From NCBI RefSeq assembly GCF_007993045.1, contig NZ_VOOR01000022.1, forward strand, positions 1 to 64,000: a stretch of DNA of 64,000 bases, given 5' to 3'. The notes under the pieces are model-generated. The model searched no databases and was not told where the DNA came from. It worked only from the letters and a program-made list of their open reading frames with translations. How positions within the stretch are numbered: the stretch's first letter is position 1; each line of letters begins with the position of its first letter. Position numbers and translations under genes: made by a program. Shown here piece after piece: positions 46,249-55,633 of this stretch. The DNA comes from Phaeodactylibacter luteus. GTDB taxonomy: Bacteria; Bacteroidota; Bacteroidia; Chitinophagales; Saprospiraceae.

Positions 46249-49200
46249 TTACTGAACGATGATCAGACGGTGAGATTCTACGCCTTCATTAGCGTAAACC
46301 TGTACGGTATACGTTCCGGCTGGGTAAGTGCTCACATCAAGGTCTGCCGTCCCGTAGCTCGTCTGCAACTGCTGCAAGTGCTTTCCGGTAGCCATCTCGC
46401 TAATGCGGATGGTCACGTTGTTGCCAAATGACTCAGGGATTTCCAATTGTACCAATCCTGCTTTGGCAGGGTTGGGGAAAAGGGTGCTGCCGCTGAGATC
46501 GCCAACCACACCTGTGGTGGCATCGGGTACACAAGGCTCTTGGAATTCAAATGCGCCCATATCACGCTGCACACCAAAGACCATTTCGCCACGCTGATCG
46601 GGCGTATTATCTTCAGGGTCACCTGCATTGATTGCCGGGCTTGGGCAGTTCAGGGCGTGGGTCTGTGTCATACCTCCATTGTTAGCCAATGGAGAAAGGT
46701 TAGGATCTACCGGCATATCTGCTGTACCTTCTACATCGGTCATATCTGCAGGGAATGCATCTGTATCATCCTGTCCAATCAGGTTATAGCCAGCAGACAG
46801 CATCGTACCGCCTCCTGCTACATCCTGTCCCATGCCATCAGCTGTGTTGGTTGCGATAATGCTGCTCCGAAGGGTGATCATATTATCTCCATCCATTTGC
46901 ATTACGCCACCACCCATCATCATAGCCATATTATTGGCAACCGTAGAAGTGCTGACCATCATGGCCCCACCATTGGTGATGCCACCGCCACTATTGGCTG
47001 AGCTATTGCCAGAAACTGTGCTCGCAGTCAGCATTAGCATGCCGCCTGCATCATTGTGGATACCGCCACCATTGCCCATGCCAGTTACCATATTATTAGA
47101 AATGGTAGAGGACATGATTTCGATAGTACCGCCTGCGTTGAATACACCTGCGCCACCTTGATCGGCTCCACTACCTACAGCAGAGTTGCCATCTACAGTC
47201 ACATTGGTCACGGTCATCGTGCCAGCTCCGTTCCAAAGGCCACCGCCTTCAGCTGCTGCGGTATTGCCCGTTACCATGCCGCCGGTGATGTCCATATCGC
47301 CAGGGCCAGTGATGTGCACGCCGCCGCCGTTGCCAGGGGCGCTGCCCGTGGTATTGTTGCTCAGCTCCACATCCGTCAGTACCACTACCGTAGCAGCGCC
47401 AGAGTTGTCCTCTATGCCACCGCCTGCGCGGGAAGCAGAGTTACCAGAAATGACTGTGCCCTCTACCGTCAGTGTTGCGCCAGCATCGTTGAGGATACCA
47501 CCGCCGCTGCCAGACATGCCGTCTGCCATATTGTTCGAGATGGTGCCGCCCATGACCATGACCGTGCCGCTCAGGTTGTAGATACCCCCACCGCCTTGGT
47601 CTGCGCCGGCACCGCTTGCTACGTTGCCGTCGATCGTTACGTCGGTCACCGTCATCACGCCAGCGCCGTTCCAAAGGCCACCGCCTTCAGCTGCTGCGGT
47701 ATTGCCCGTTACCATGCCGCCGGTGATGTCCATATCGCCAGGGCCAGTGATGTGCACGCCGCCGCCGTTGCCCGGAGCGCTGCCTGTGGTGTTATTGCTC
47801 AGCTCTACGTTGGTTAGCGTTACTACTGTAGCAGCGCCAGAGTTGTCCTCTATGCCACCGCCTGCGCGGGAAGCAGAGTTGCCAGATATGACTGTGCCAT
47901 TGACCGTCAGTGTTGCGCCAGCATCGTTGAGGATACCACCGCCGCTGCCAGACATGCCGTCTGCCATATTGTTCGAGATGGTACCGCCCATGACCATGAC
48001 CGTGCCGCTCAGGTTGTAGATACCCCCACCGCCTTGGTCTGCGCCGGCACCGCTTGCTACGTTGCCGTCGATCGTTGCGTCGGTCACCGTCATCACGCCA
48101 GCGCCGTTCCAAAGGCCACCGCCTTCGGCTGCTGCGGTATTGCCCATGACCATACCACCGGTGATGTCCATATCGCCAGGGCCAGTGATGTGCACGCCGC
48201 CGCCGTTGCCCGGAGCGCTGCCTGTGGTGTTATTGCTCAGCTCTACGTTGGTTAGCGTTACTACCGTAGCAGCGCCAGAGTTGTCCTCTATGCCACCGCC
48301 TGCGCGGGAAGCAGAGTTGCCAGAAATGACTGTGCCCTCTACCGTCAGTGTTGCGCCAGCATCGTTGAGGATACCACCGCCGCTGCCAGACATGCCGTCT
48401 GCCATATTGTTCGAGATGACACCGCCCATGACCATGACCGTGCCGCTCAGGTTGTAGATACCCCCACCGCCTTGGTCTGCGCCGGCACCGCTTGCTACGT
48501 TGCCGTCGATCGTTACGTCGGTCACCGTCATCACGCCAGCTCCGTTCCAAAGGCCACCGCCTTCAGCTGCTGCGATATTGCCCGTTACCATGCCGCCGGT
48601 GATGTCCATATCGCCAGGGCCAGTGATGTGCACGCCGCCGCCGTTGCCAGGGGCGCTGCCCGTGGTATTGTTGGCTAAAGTTACGTTCGTGAGGACGACG
48701 GTAGTGCTTTCGCGAGAATTGTCTTCAATGCCGCCACCTGCACGAGAAGCAGAGTTGCCATCGATAACAGATTCCATGACTACGAGCGTTGCCAAGGAAT
48801 CATTTAAGATACCACCACCGCTGCCAGCCATGCCATTTGCCATGTTGCCAGCGATCACTGTATTGTTCATTACCATTACGGTGCCACGGAGGTTATAAAT
48901 ACCGCCGCCGCCTTGGTCAGACTCATCGCCACTTGCAACATTACCTGCGATATTTACCCCGCTAACGGTCATTGTGCCCGCACCATTCCAAAGACCGCCG
49001 CCTTCGGCTGCTGCAGTATTGTTATTGACCACGCCACCAGTGATATCCATATCGCCTGCACCGGTAATGTGCACGCCGCCGCCATTGCCAGGGGCGCTGC
49101 CCGTAGCATTATTCACCAGCTCAACGTTGGTGAGGGTGACTACTGTGGCAGCACCAGAGTTGTCCTCTATGCCACCGCCTGCGCGAGAAGCAGAGTTGCC

Positions 49201-52200
49201 AGAAATGACTGTGCCCTCTACCGTCAGTGTTGCGCCAGCATCGTTGAGGATACCGCCGCCGCTACCGGCCATGCCGTCTGCCATATTGCCGGCAATTACG
49301 CCGCCCATGACCATGACCGTGCCACTTTGGTTGTAGATGCCGCCACCGCCCTGATCCGGGTCATTGCCGCTTGCTACGTTAGCATTAATGGTCACGTCTG
49401 TTACCGTCATTGTGCCCGCACCATTCCAAAGGCCGCCGCCTTCGGCTGCTGCGGTATTGTTGTTGACCACGCCGCCAGTGATGTCCATATCGCCAGGGCC
49501 AGTGATGTGCACGCCGCCACCGTTGCCCGGAGCGCTGCCTGTGGTATTGTTCACCAGTTCTACATTAGTCAAGGTGACTACTGTGGCGGCTCCAGAGTTG
49601 TCCTCTATGCCACCGCCTGCGCGGGAAGCAGAGTTATTGGAGATGACTGTGCCCTCTACCGTCAGCGTTGCGCCAGCATCGTTGAGGATACCACCGCCGC
49701 TGCCAGACATGCCGTCTGCCATATTGCCGGCAATTACGCCGCCCATGACCATGACCGTGCCACTTTGGTTGTAGATGCCGCCACCGCCCTGATCCGGGCC
49801 ATTGCCGCTTGCTATATTACCATTGATATTTACGTTGGTTACAGTCATTGTGCCCGCACCATTCCAAAGGCCGCCGCCTTCGGCTGCTGCGGTATTGTTG
49901 TTGACCACGCCGCCAGTGATGTCCATATCGCCAGGGCCAGTGATGTGCACACCGCCGCCGTTGCCCGGAGCGCTGCCTGTGGTGTTGTTCACCAGTTCTA
50001 CATTAGTCAAGGTGACTACTGTGGCAGCGCCAGAGTTGTCCTCTATACCACCGCCTGCGCGGGAAGCAGAGTTATTGGAGATGACTGTGCCCTCTACCGT
50101 CAGTGTTGCGCCAGCATCGTTGAGGATACCGCCGCCGCTGCCAGACATGCCGTCTGCCATATTGTTGGAGATGACACCGCCCATGACCATGACCGTGCCA
50201 CTTTGGTTGTAGATACCGCCACCGCCTTGGTCTGCGCCAGCACCACTAGCTACATTGGCATCAATTGAGACATTAGTAACTGTCATCATACCGGAGCCAT
50301 TCCAAAGGCCACCGCCCTCAGATGCTGCGGTATTGCCAGTGACTGCACCGCCAGTGATGTCCATATTACCTGCGCCGGTAATGTGCACGCCGCCGCCACT
50401 TCCAGGCATGCTGCCTGTAGTGTTGTTGGAAAGGGTTACATTGGTCAGCACAACGGTTGTACTTTCGCGAGAGTTATCCTCGATACCGCCTCCTGCACGC
50501 ATTGCGCTGTTGGCATCAATAGTTGACTCCATGACGACCAAAGTGGCAAGGGAATCGTTGAGGATGCCACCGCCGCTGCCGAGCATTCCATCAGCTACAT
50601 TATTGGAGATAACCGTACCGTTCATGACCATAACAGTCCCCCTCAGGTTGTAGATACCGCCACCGCCTTGGTTAGATTCAGGCCCGCTTGCTGTATTGCC
50701 ATCTATAGTCACCCCGCTAACGGTCATTGTGCCAGCGCCGTTCCAAAGGCCGCCGCCTTCAGCTGCTGCAGTATTGCCCATGACCATACCACCGATGATG
50801 TCCATATCGCCAGGGCCAGTGATGTGCACGCCGCCGCCGTTGCCAGGGGCGCTGCCCGTGGTGTTATTGCTCAGCTCTACGTTGGTTAGCGTTACTACCG
50901 TAGCAGCGCCAGAGTTGTCCTCTATTCCGCCGCCTGCACGGGAGGCAGAGTTGCCAGATATGACTGTACCCTCTACCGTCAGTGTTGCGCCAGCATCGTT
51001 GAGGATACCGCCGCCGCTGCCAGACATGCCGTCTGCCATATTGTTCGAGATGGTACCGCCCATGACCATGACCGTGCCGCTCAGGTTGTAGATACCGCCA
51101 CCGCCTTGGTCTGCGCCAGCACCACTGGCTACATTATTGCTGATGGTCACATCTGTCACAGTCATCACGCCAGCGCCGTTCCAAAGGCCACCGCCTTCGG
51201 CTGCTGCGGTATTGCCCATGACCATACCACCGGTGATGTCCATATCGCCAGGGCCAGTGATGTGCACGCCGCCGCCGTTGCCAGGGGCGCTGCCCGTGGT
51301 GTTATTGCTCAGCTCTACGTTGGTTAGCGTTACTACTGTAGCAGCGCCAGAGTTGTCCTCTATTCCGCCGCCTGCACGGGAGGCAGAGTTGCCAGATATG
51401 ACTGTGCCCTCTACCGTCAGTGTTGCACCAGCATCGTTGAGGATACCGCCGCCGCTGCCAGACATGCCGTCTGCCATATTGTTCGAGATGACACCGCCCA
51501 TGACCATGACCGTTCCGCTCAGGTTGTAGATACCGCCACCGCCTTGGTCTGCGCCAGCACCACTGGCTACATTGCCCTCTATGGCCACATTATTGACCAC
51601 CATAGTACCGGCGCCGTTCCAAAGGCCACCGCCTTCGGCCGCTGCGATATTGCCCATGACCATACCACCGGTGATGTTCATATCGCCTGCGCCAGTGATG
51701 TGTACGCCGCCGCCGTTGCCAGGGGCGCTGCCCGTGGTGTTATTGCTCAGCTCTACGTTGGTTAGCGTTACTACTGTAGCAGCGCCAGAGTTGTCCTCTA
51801 TTCCGCCGCCTGCACGGGAGGCAGAGTTGCCAGATATGACTGTGCCCTCTACCGTCAGTGTTGCGCCAGCATCATTGAGGATACCGCCGCCGCTGCCAGA
51901 CATGCCGTCTGCCATATTATTGGAGATGACACCGCCCATGACCATGACCGTACCGCTCAGGTTGTAGATACCGCCACCGCCTTGGTCTGCGCCAGCACCA
52001 CTGGCTACATTGCCCTCTATGGCCACATTATTGACCACCATAGTACCGGCGCCGTTCCAAAGGCCACCGCCTTCGGCCGCTGCGATATTGCCCATGACCA
52101 TACCGCCGGTGATGTTCATATCGCCTGCGCCAGTGATGTGTACACCGCCACCGTTGCCCGGAGCGCTGCCTGTTGTATTGTTGCTTAGGGTCACATCAGT

Positions 52201-52869
52201 AAGATCAACTACAGATGCAGCGCCAGAGTTGTCCTCTATACCGCCACCTGCACGCGGAGCACTATTGCCAGAGATGACCGTATTGGTGACCGTCAAGGAA
52301 CCACTTGAGAGGTTGAGGATACCGCCGCCACTGCCCGATGCACCTGTTGCTGCATTGCCGGTAATTTCAGAATCAACGACCAAAACGCTGCCGCCGACAT
52401 TTGCGATAGCACCGCCGCCCTGTGTAGCCATAGCACCACTAGCGGTACTGTTGGAAAGCACAGCGTTGTAAATTTCTAAACTGGAGTTATCACAAAAAAT
52501 AGCCCCTCCTACAGTTGAGGAAGCGCCATTGGTAAGCGCAATGTCTCTTAGGGTCAGAGACGCGCCGCCAGTAAGGTTGAAAATCCGGCTAAGAGAGGCT
52601 GCATCAACAATTGTGTTTGAAGAGCCATTGCCAATAATAGTCAGTGATTTGTCAATGACAATTTCTGTACCTGCCAAAAGGACGGGAACGCCATCCAGAG
52701 ACAAGTCGAAAGTAATGGTATCACCCGGTGAAGCCGCTGCTACGACCGACCGAAGCGACCCCGCTACGTTGTCAACTGCGCTCACAACAGGCAATGTCAC
52801 TGCCTGTATTTGTGCTGCTGTAAAAACAAGCGCAATCAACATCATGGGCCTGATAAAATTTCGAACCAT
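46249..52869 (-). CDS. Giant T9SS surface protein with right-handed beta-helix repeats
   Basis: The 2206-residue protein has a signal peptide (LIALVFTAAQIQA). Nearly all of it is Gly/Asn-rich parallel beta-helix: each ~30-residue rung follows V-x-I-x-x-N-x-A with GGGI-x-N. Five rungs make a 146-residue unit, repeated eleven times (47143-51966), after a diverged first unit. Then comes a 'choice-of-anchor Q' segment (AGYNLIGQDDTDAFPA, LSPLANNGGMTQTHAL, GDMGAFEFQ as RDMGAFEFQ). The last 80 residues are a Por sorting domain (LFPNPAKAGLVQLEI, STYPAGTYTVQVY). A long stiff adhesin or stalk is likely. Few Cys. Confidence 0.9.
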   Translation of the reverse strand: MVRNFIRPMMLIALVFTAAQIQAVTLPVVSAVDNVAGSLRSVVAAASPGDTITFDLSLDGVPVLLAGTEIVIDKSLTIIGNGSSNTIVDAASLSRIFNLTGGASLTLRDIALTNGASSTVGGAIFCDNSSLEIYNAVLSNSTASGAMATQGGGAIANVGGSVLVVDSEITGNAATGASGSGGGILNLSSGSLTVTNTVISGNSAPRAGGGIEDNSGAASVVDLTDVTLSNNTTGSAPGNGGGVHITGAGDMNITGGMVMGNIAAAEGGGLWNGAGTMVVNNVAIEGNVASGAGADQGGGGIYNLSGTVMVMGGVISNNMADGMSGSGGGILNDAGATLTVEGTVISGNSASRAGGGIEDNSGAATVVTLTNVELSNNTTGSAPGNGGGVHITGAGDMNITGGMVMGNIAAAEGGGLWNGAGTMVVNNVAIEGNVASGAGADQGGGGIYNLSGTVMVMGGVISNNMADGMSGSGGGILNDAGATLTVEGTVISGNSASRAGGGIEDNSGAATVVTLTNVELSNNTTGSAPGNGGGVHITGPGDMDITGGMVMGNTAAAEGGGLWNGAGVMTVTDVTISNNVASGAGADQGGGGIYNLSGTVMVMGGTISNNMADGMSGSGGGILNDAGATLTVEGTVISGNSASRAGGGIEDNSGAATVVTLTNVELSNNTTGSAPGNGGGVHITGPGDMDIIGGMVMGNTAAAEGGGLWNGAGTMTVSGVTIDGNTASGPESNQGGGGIYNLRGTVMVMNGTVISNNVADGMLGSGGGILNDSLATLVVMESTIDANSAMRAGGGIEDNSRESTTVVLTNVTLSNNTTGSMPGSGGGVHITGAGNMDITGGAVTGNTAASEGGGLWNGSGMMTVTNVSIDANVASGAGADQGGGGIYNQSGTVMVMGGVISNNMADGMSGSGGGILNDAGATLTVEGTVISNNSASRAGGGIEDNSGAATVVTLTNVELVNNTTGSAPGNGGGVHITGPGDMDITGGVVNNNTAAAEGGGLWNGAGTMTVTNVNINGNIASGNGPDQGGGGIYNQSGTVMVMGGVIAGNMADGMSGSGGGILNDAGATLTVEGTVISNNSASRAGGGIEDNSGAATVVTLTNVELVNNTTGSAPGNGGGVHITGPGDMDITGGVVNNNTAAAEGGGLWNGAGTMTVTDVTINANVASGNDPDQGGGGIYNQSGTVMVMGGVIAGNMADGMAGSGGGILNDAGATLTVEGTVISGNSASRAGGGIEDNSGAATVVTLTNVELVNNATGSAPGNGGGVHITGAGDMDITGGVVNNNTAAAEGGGLWNGAGTMTVSGVNIAGNVASGDESDQGGGGIYNLRGTVMVMNNTVIAGNMANGMAGSGGGILNDSLATLVVMESVIDGNSASRAGGGIEDNSRESTTVVLTNVTLANNTTGSAPGNGGGVHITGPGDMDITGGMVTGNIAAAEGGGLWNGAGVMTVTDVTIDGNVASGAGADQGGGGIYNLSGTVMVMGGVISNNMADGMSGSGGGILNDAGATLTVEGTVISGNSASRAGGGIEDNSGAATVVTLTNVELSNNTTGSAPGNGGGVHITGPGDMDITGGMVMGNTAAAEGGGLWNGAGVMTVTDATIDGNVASGAGADQGGGGIYNLSGTVMVMGGTISNNMADGMSGSGGGILNDAGATLTVNGTVISGNSASRAGGGIEDNSGAATVVTLTNVELSNNTTGSAPGNGGGVHITGPGDMDITGGMVTGNTAAAEGGGLWNGAGVMTVTDVTIDGNVASGAGADQGGGGIYNLSGTVMVMGGTISNNMADGMSGSGGGILNDAGATLTVEGTVISGNSASRAGGGIEDNSGAATVVVLTDVELSNNTTGSAPGNGGGVHITGPGDMDITGGMVTGNTAAAEGGGLWNGAGTMTVTNVTVDGNSAVGSGADQGGAGVFNAGGTIEIMSSTISNNMVTGMGNGGGIHNDAGGMLMLTASTVSGNSSANSGGGITNGGAMMVSTSTVANNMAMMMGGGVMQMDGDNMITLRSSIIATNTADGMGQDVAGGGTMLSAGYNLIGQDDTDAFPADMTDVEGTADMPVDPNLSPLANNGGMTQTHALNCPSPAINAGDPEDNTPDQRGEMVFGVQRDMGAFEFQEPCVPDATTGVVGDLSGSTLFPNPAKAGLVQLEIPESFGNNVTIRISEMATGKHLQQLQTSYGTADLDVSTYPAGTYTVQVYANEGVESHRLIIVQ
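47143..51966 (-). repeat. Eleven tandem units of 438 or 441 bp
   Basis: Using one fixed point in each unit (the codons for D-Q-G-G-G-G-I-Y-N), markers lie at 47143, 47581, 48019, 48457, 48898, 49336, 49774, 50212, 50653, 51091, 51529 and 51967. The sum 4824 equals nine units of 438 and two of 441. The two longer units (48457-48897 and 50212-50652) share a distinct text (LRGTVMVMN; LATLVVMES; NSRESTTVVL) and are four units apart, which suggests duplication of a four-unit block. Units next to each other are nearly identical, as expected from recombination. Confidence 0.9.
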
Positions 52870-52977
52870 AATGATGTCTTTGTTTAATTGAAAAATGGGA
52901 TATCATTATGAGCTACGGAATTTTCATCACGCCCGGATTATCAGTGTTTAAACTTTAGCCAATTTATTTATTTAGGC

Positions 52978-53358
52978 TCAAGCAACAGCACTGCCAGGCT
53001 TTACGGGGGGCAGCTGCCCGATTTCTTCATCGGAAAACAAGCGGGAGCGTATGAGGAAACGCAGCCCCAGAGGGATTTCCAAAGAGAAACTAGCCCCTCG
53101 GCCCTTGGTGACATCTACAGTGAGCTGTGTGTGCTGCCAGTATTCGAACTGATCTTTGGACATGAGGAATGGGCAGCCTGCCACATCCCCTATCCAAACA
53201 TCGTTGTCATCGAGCATCAGCTCTCCATTGGGAAAGCACATTGGGGCGGAGCCATCACAGCAACCGCCGCTTTGGTGGAACATAAGCGGCCCGTGCTCGT
53301 CCCTGAGTTTTTCGACAACAGCGGTGGCTTCGGGGGTAATTTTGACTCTTGGTGTCAT
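52978..53358 (-). CDS. DUF779 protein, aldehyde-dehydrogenase partner
   Basis: The 126-residue protein of the DUF779 family has a Cys-rich start, MFHQSGGCCDGSAPMCF, and GDVAGCPFLMS. Such genes usually stand beside an acetaldehyde dehydrogenase of the ExaC/AldB type; here that gene is upstream at 53801-55324. A repeat with a second element inside it (53439-53783) has come between them. Its role is unknown; a redox or metal function is possible from the Cys residues. Confidence 0.85.
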   Translation of the reverse strand: MTPRVKITPEATAVVEKLRDEHGPLMFHQSGGCCDGSAPMCFPNGELMLDDNDVWIGDVAGCPFLMSKDQFEYWQHTQLTVDVTKGRGASFSLEIPLGLRFLIRSRLFSDEEIGQLPPVKPGSAVA

Positions 53359-53438
53359 AGCAATTTTTCAAAGTTTTAAAACAGCAAAGCCCACAGGCAT
53401 ACATCCTGCAGGCTCTGCCCGTTTGTGGCCAATCATAA

Positions 53439-53783
53439 GGGCGCAAAACCAGTTGCCGTTTTTGGTGGAGCCTGCCCCTGCCAGCAGGCAGGTGCCGCTA
53501 TGCTACGGGGCTCGCTGCCCGCTCGGCCCTATCGGGCTTACACCCCTGCGCAGCGCTAGGCCAATGCCAGCCTAGTGCCTTAAAGTCATAAATCTCTGAT
53601 ACTTAAGTTGAAGTTATTTTCCGGCTAATCAAGGCGAAGGTTCGCGACTTTAGCCCGAGCTAAAGGAGCGGTTCTTTAACGAAGAGTAGACGGAAAATAA
53701 CGAAACTTGGGGTGTCAAGGATTTATGGCTTGAGGCACTAGAGCCCGAAGAGCTTAAGCAGCTGCGATAGTTGGTTTACGCCC
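53439..53783 (+). mobile_element. Miniature element A, copy 7, carrying a nested second element
   Basis: The ends are GGGCGCAAAACCAG and GGTTTACGCCC. Flanks are AATCATAA at 53431-53438 and AATCACAA at 53784-53791, an 8-bp duplication with one mismatch. Hairpins: CCTGCC-agca-GGCAGG and GCCC-tatc-GGGC. Its right arm is split at CTAG by 162 bp of foreign palindromic DNA (53576-53737); without that insert it would be about 180 bp, like other copies. It begins 10 bp... see the adjacent aldehyde dehydrogenase stop at 53801, which lies 17 bp from its right end. Confidence 0.9.
53576..53737. mobile_element. Element B: 162-bp palindromic element inserted at CTAG
   Basis: The left arm (starting TGCCTTAAAG) and the right arm (read on the minus strand, starting TGCCTCAAGCC) match over about 50 bases with roughly 80 % identity, up to GTTATTTTCCG. 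The centre has CTTTAGC-ccga-GCTAAAG. CTAG flanks it at 53572-53575 and 53738-53741, while undisturbed copy 4 of the host repeat has one CTAG there. This fits TA duplication in a CTAG target, as IS630 elements produce. No coding frame. Confidence 0.8.
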
Positions 53784-53800
53784 AATCACAATGTGCTGTT

Positions 53801-55324
53801 TTAGAAAAAGCCCATTGCTTTTTTATCGTAAGAGATGAGCATGTTTTTAGTTTGGCGATAGTGAGCCAGCATCATTTTGTGAGTTTCCCGCCCGATACCA
53901 GACTTTTTGTACCCTCCGAAAGGAGCATGAGCCGGATAGTTGTGGTAGTTGTTCACCCAAACGCGGCCAGCCTGCACTGCACGGGCCACCTGATAAGCCT
54001 GATGCATGTCGCGTGTCCATACGCCTGCGCCCAGCCCGTAGAGGGTATCATTGGCAATCTCGATGGCTTCTGCCTCATCCTTGAAGGTCGTCACACAAAC
54101 GACCGGGCCGAAGATCTCCTCTTGGAAAACCCGCATTTTATTGTTGCCCTTGAGTATGGTAGGCTGTATGTAAAAGCCGCCTTCCAGGCCTTCATTATAA
54201 GCAGCTTCGCCTCCGAAGAGGACTTCAGCTCCTTCTTCTTTGCCAATTTTGATATAGCTCAGGATCTTCTCGTACTGATCGCTTGAGGCCTGAGCGCCCA
54301 TCATGGTCTGAGGGTCGAGCGGGTGGCCGAGCTTGATCTGCTTCGCACGGGCTACCACTCGGTCCATGAAAGCATCGAAAATACTTTCTTCTACGAGGAT
54401 ACGGGAAGGGCAGGTACAAACTTCGCCCTGATTGAGCGCAAACATCAGTGCCCCTTCCAGGCACTTGTCGAAAAACTCATCATCAGCTTCCATGATGCTC
54501 TTGAAGAAGATATTGGGCGACTTGCCGCCAAGCTCCAAGGTGACCGGAATGATGTTTTTGGAAGCATACTGCATAATGAGCTGCCCCGTCGTCGTTTCTC
54601 CAGTAAAAGCGACTTTATTGATGCGGGGGTTGGAGGCCAGCGGTTTGCCCGCTTCTATACCAAAGCCATTAACCACATTGAGCACCCCCGCAGGGAGCAC
54701 ATCCTGTATCAGCTCCATAAGGGCCAAAATGCCAACCGGGGTTTGTTCTGCCGGCTTCAGGACTACGCAGTTTCCAGCGGCCAGGGCAGGTGCGATTTTC
54801 CAAGCGGCCATCAATAGCGGGAAATTCCAGGGGATGATCTGCCCAACTACGCCAAGGGGCTCCGGCACGTTTACGGTAACGGTATTGGCGTCGAGCTCGC
54901 TCATGCTGCCTTCTTCTGCACGGATGACCCCGGCGAAATAGCGGAAATGGTCCACAGCCAAAGGGAGGTCGGCAGCCATAGTTTCGCGGATGGGCTTGCC
55001 GTTGTCCCAGGTTTCTACCCGTGCGAGCGCTTCCAGGTTTTCTTCCATGATGTCCGCAATTTTCAGCAGGAGGTTGCTGCGGTAAGCAGCCGCTGAAGTA
55101 TTCCAGGCCGGTGCTGCCGCCCAAGCTGCATCGAGGGCCAGCTCGATATCTTCTGCCGTAGAGCGGGCTACTTGTGTGAAGGCTTTGCCATCCACTGGCG
55201 AGATGTCTTCAAAGTAGGCTCCTTTTACAGGGGGCGTCCATTTGCCACCGATAAAGTTGTCATATTGTTCTTTAAATTGGGGCGCGCTCAGCTTGTCTTG
55301 AGCTGCCGTTGCTACCTGGCTCAT
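53801..55324 (-). CDS. NAD-dependent aldehyde dehydrogenase
   Basis: The 507-residue protein has the family's full length. It oxidises aldehydes to acids with NAD. Motifs: [51 protein letters not shown] with the general base Glu, and [11 protein letters not shown] with the nucleophile Cys near residue 301. It is closest in plan to ExaC/AldB acetaldehyde dehydrogenases, and a DUF779 gene follows, separated by a mobile element. ATG 55324 is chosen for family fit; an ATG at 55405 adds 27 unrelated residues. A divergent AraC regulator lies 309 bp upstream. Confidence 0.92.
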   Translation of the reverse strand: MSQVATAAQDKLSAPQFKEQYDNFIGGKWTPPVKGAYFEDISPVDGKAFTQVARSTAEDIELALDAAWAAAPAWNTSAAAYRSNLLLKIADIMEENLEALARVETWDNGKPIRETMAADLPLAVDHFRYFAGVIRAEEGSMSELDANTVTVNVPEPLGVVGQIIPWNFPLLMAAWKIAPALAAGNCVVLKPAEQTPVGILALMELIQDVLPAGVLNVVNGFGIEAGKPLASNPRINKVAFTGETTTGQLIMQYASKNIIPVTLELGGKSPNIFFKSIMEADDEFFDKCLEGALMFALNQGEVCTCPSRILVEESIFDAFMDRVVARAKQIKLGHPLDPQTMMGAQASSDQYEKILSYIKIGKEEGAEVLFGGEAAYNEGLEGGFYIQPTILKGNNKMRVFQEEIFGPVVCVTTFKDEAEAIEIANDTLYGLGAGVWTRDMHQAYQVARAVQAGRVWVNNYHNYPAHAPFGGYKKSGIGRETHKMMLAHYRQTKNMLISYDKKAMGFF

Positions 55325-55633
55325 ATTATCTGGTTTTGTGAATTGATATATTATTCCGGACAATAGCTTTATACAAAATTTAACCACTATCATCCATTCC
55401 ATCACAAAACTAAGGCCAAGTAAAACCGTAAGTATGACTTATCCTCCCACATAGCTGAACTATCCTGTCAATACACCCTAAAAAAACCACCACCTCATAA
55501 TTATCTTCCGTTATTCCATATCTTAATGCTATCATTTAAAGAAAACGCGCCTGCTCCCCTTTTTTTATTTCAAATGCTTGACAGCTTTCTGTGGCCAGCA
55601 CCTTTTTGGCTGGCGCCAAAATAACGATCGCCT
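55325..55633. other. Shared control region of aldehyde dehydrogenase and AraC genes
   Basis: This 309-bp AT-rich gap lies between two divergent start codons. A dyad GCCAGC (55594-55599) / GCTGGC (55609-55614) is centred 30 bp before the regulator's start and could be a binding site. No exact TAnnTTTG box with TTG was found. No gene seen. Confidence 0.4.

Noticed and set aside
48913-50268. Long open frame (451 codons) on the plus strand opposite the giant gene, with several shorter ones
   Set aside because: They repeat with the 438-bp period and consist of low-complexity Pro/Ala/Cys-rich text. They are open only because the sense strand repeats GGC/GGT and GCN codons.
47143-51966. CRISPR array
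   Set aside because: The repeat unit is 438 bp, fully coding, with no short repeat-spacer alternation and no cas genes.
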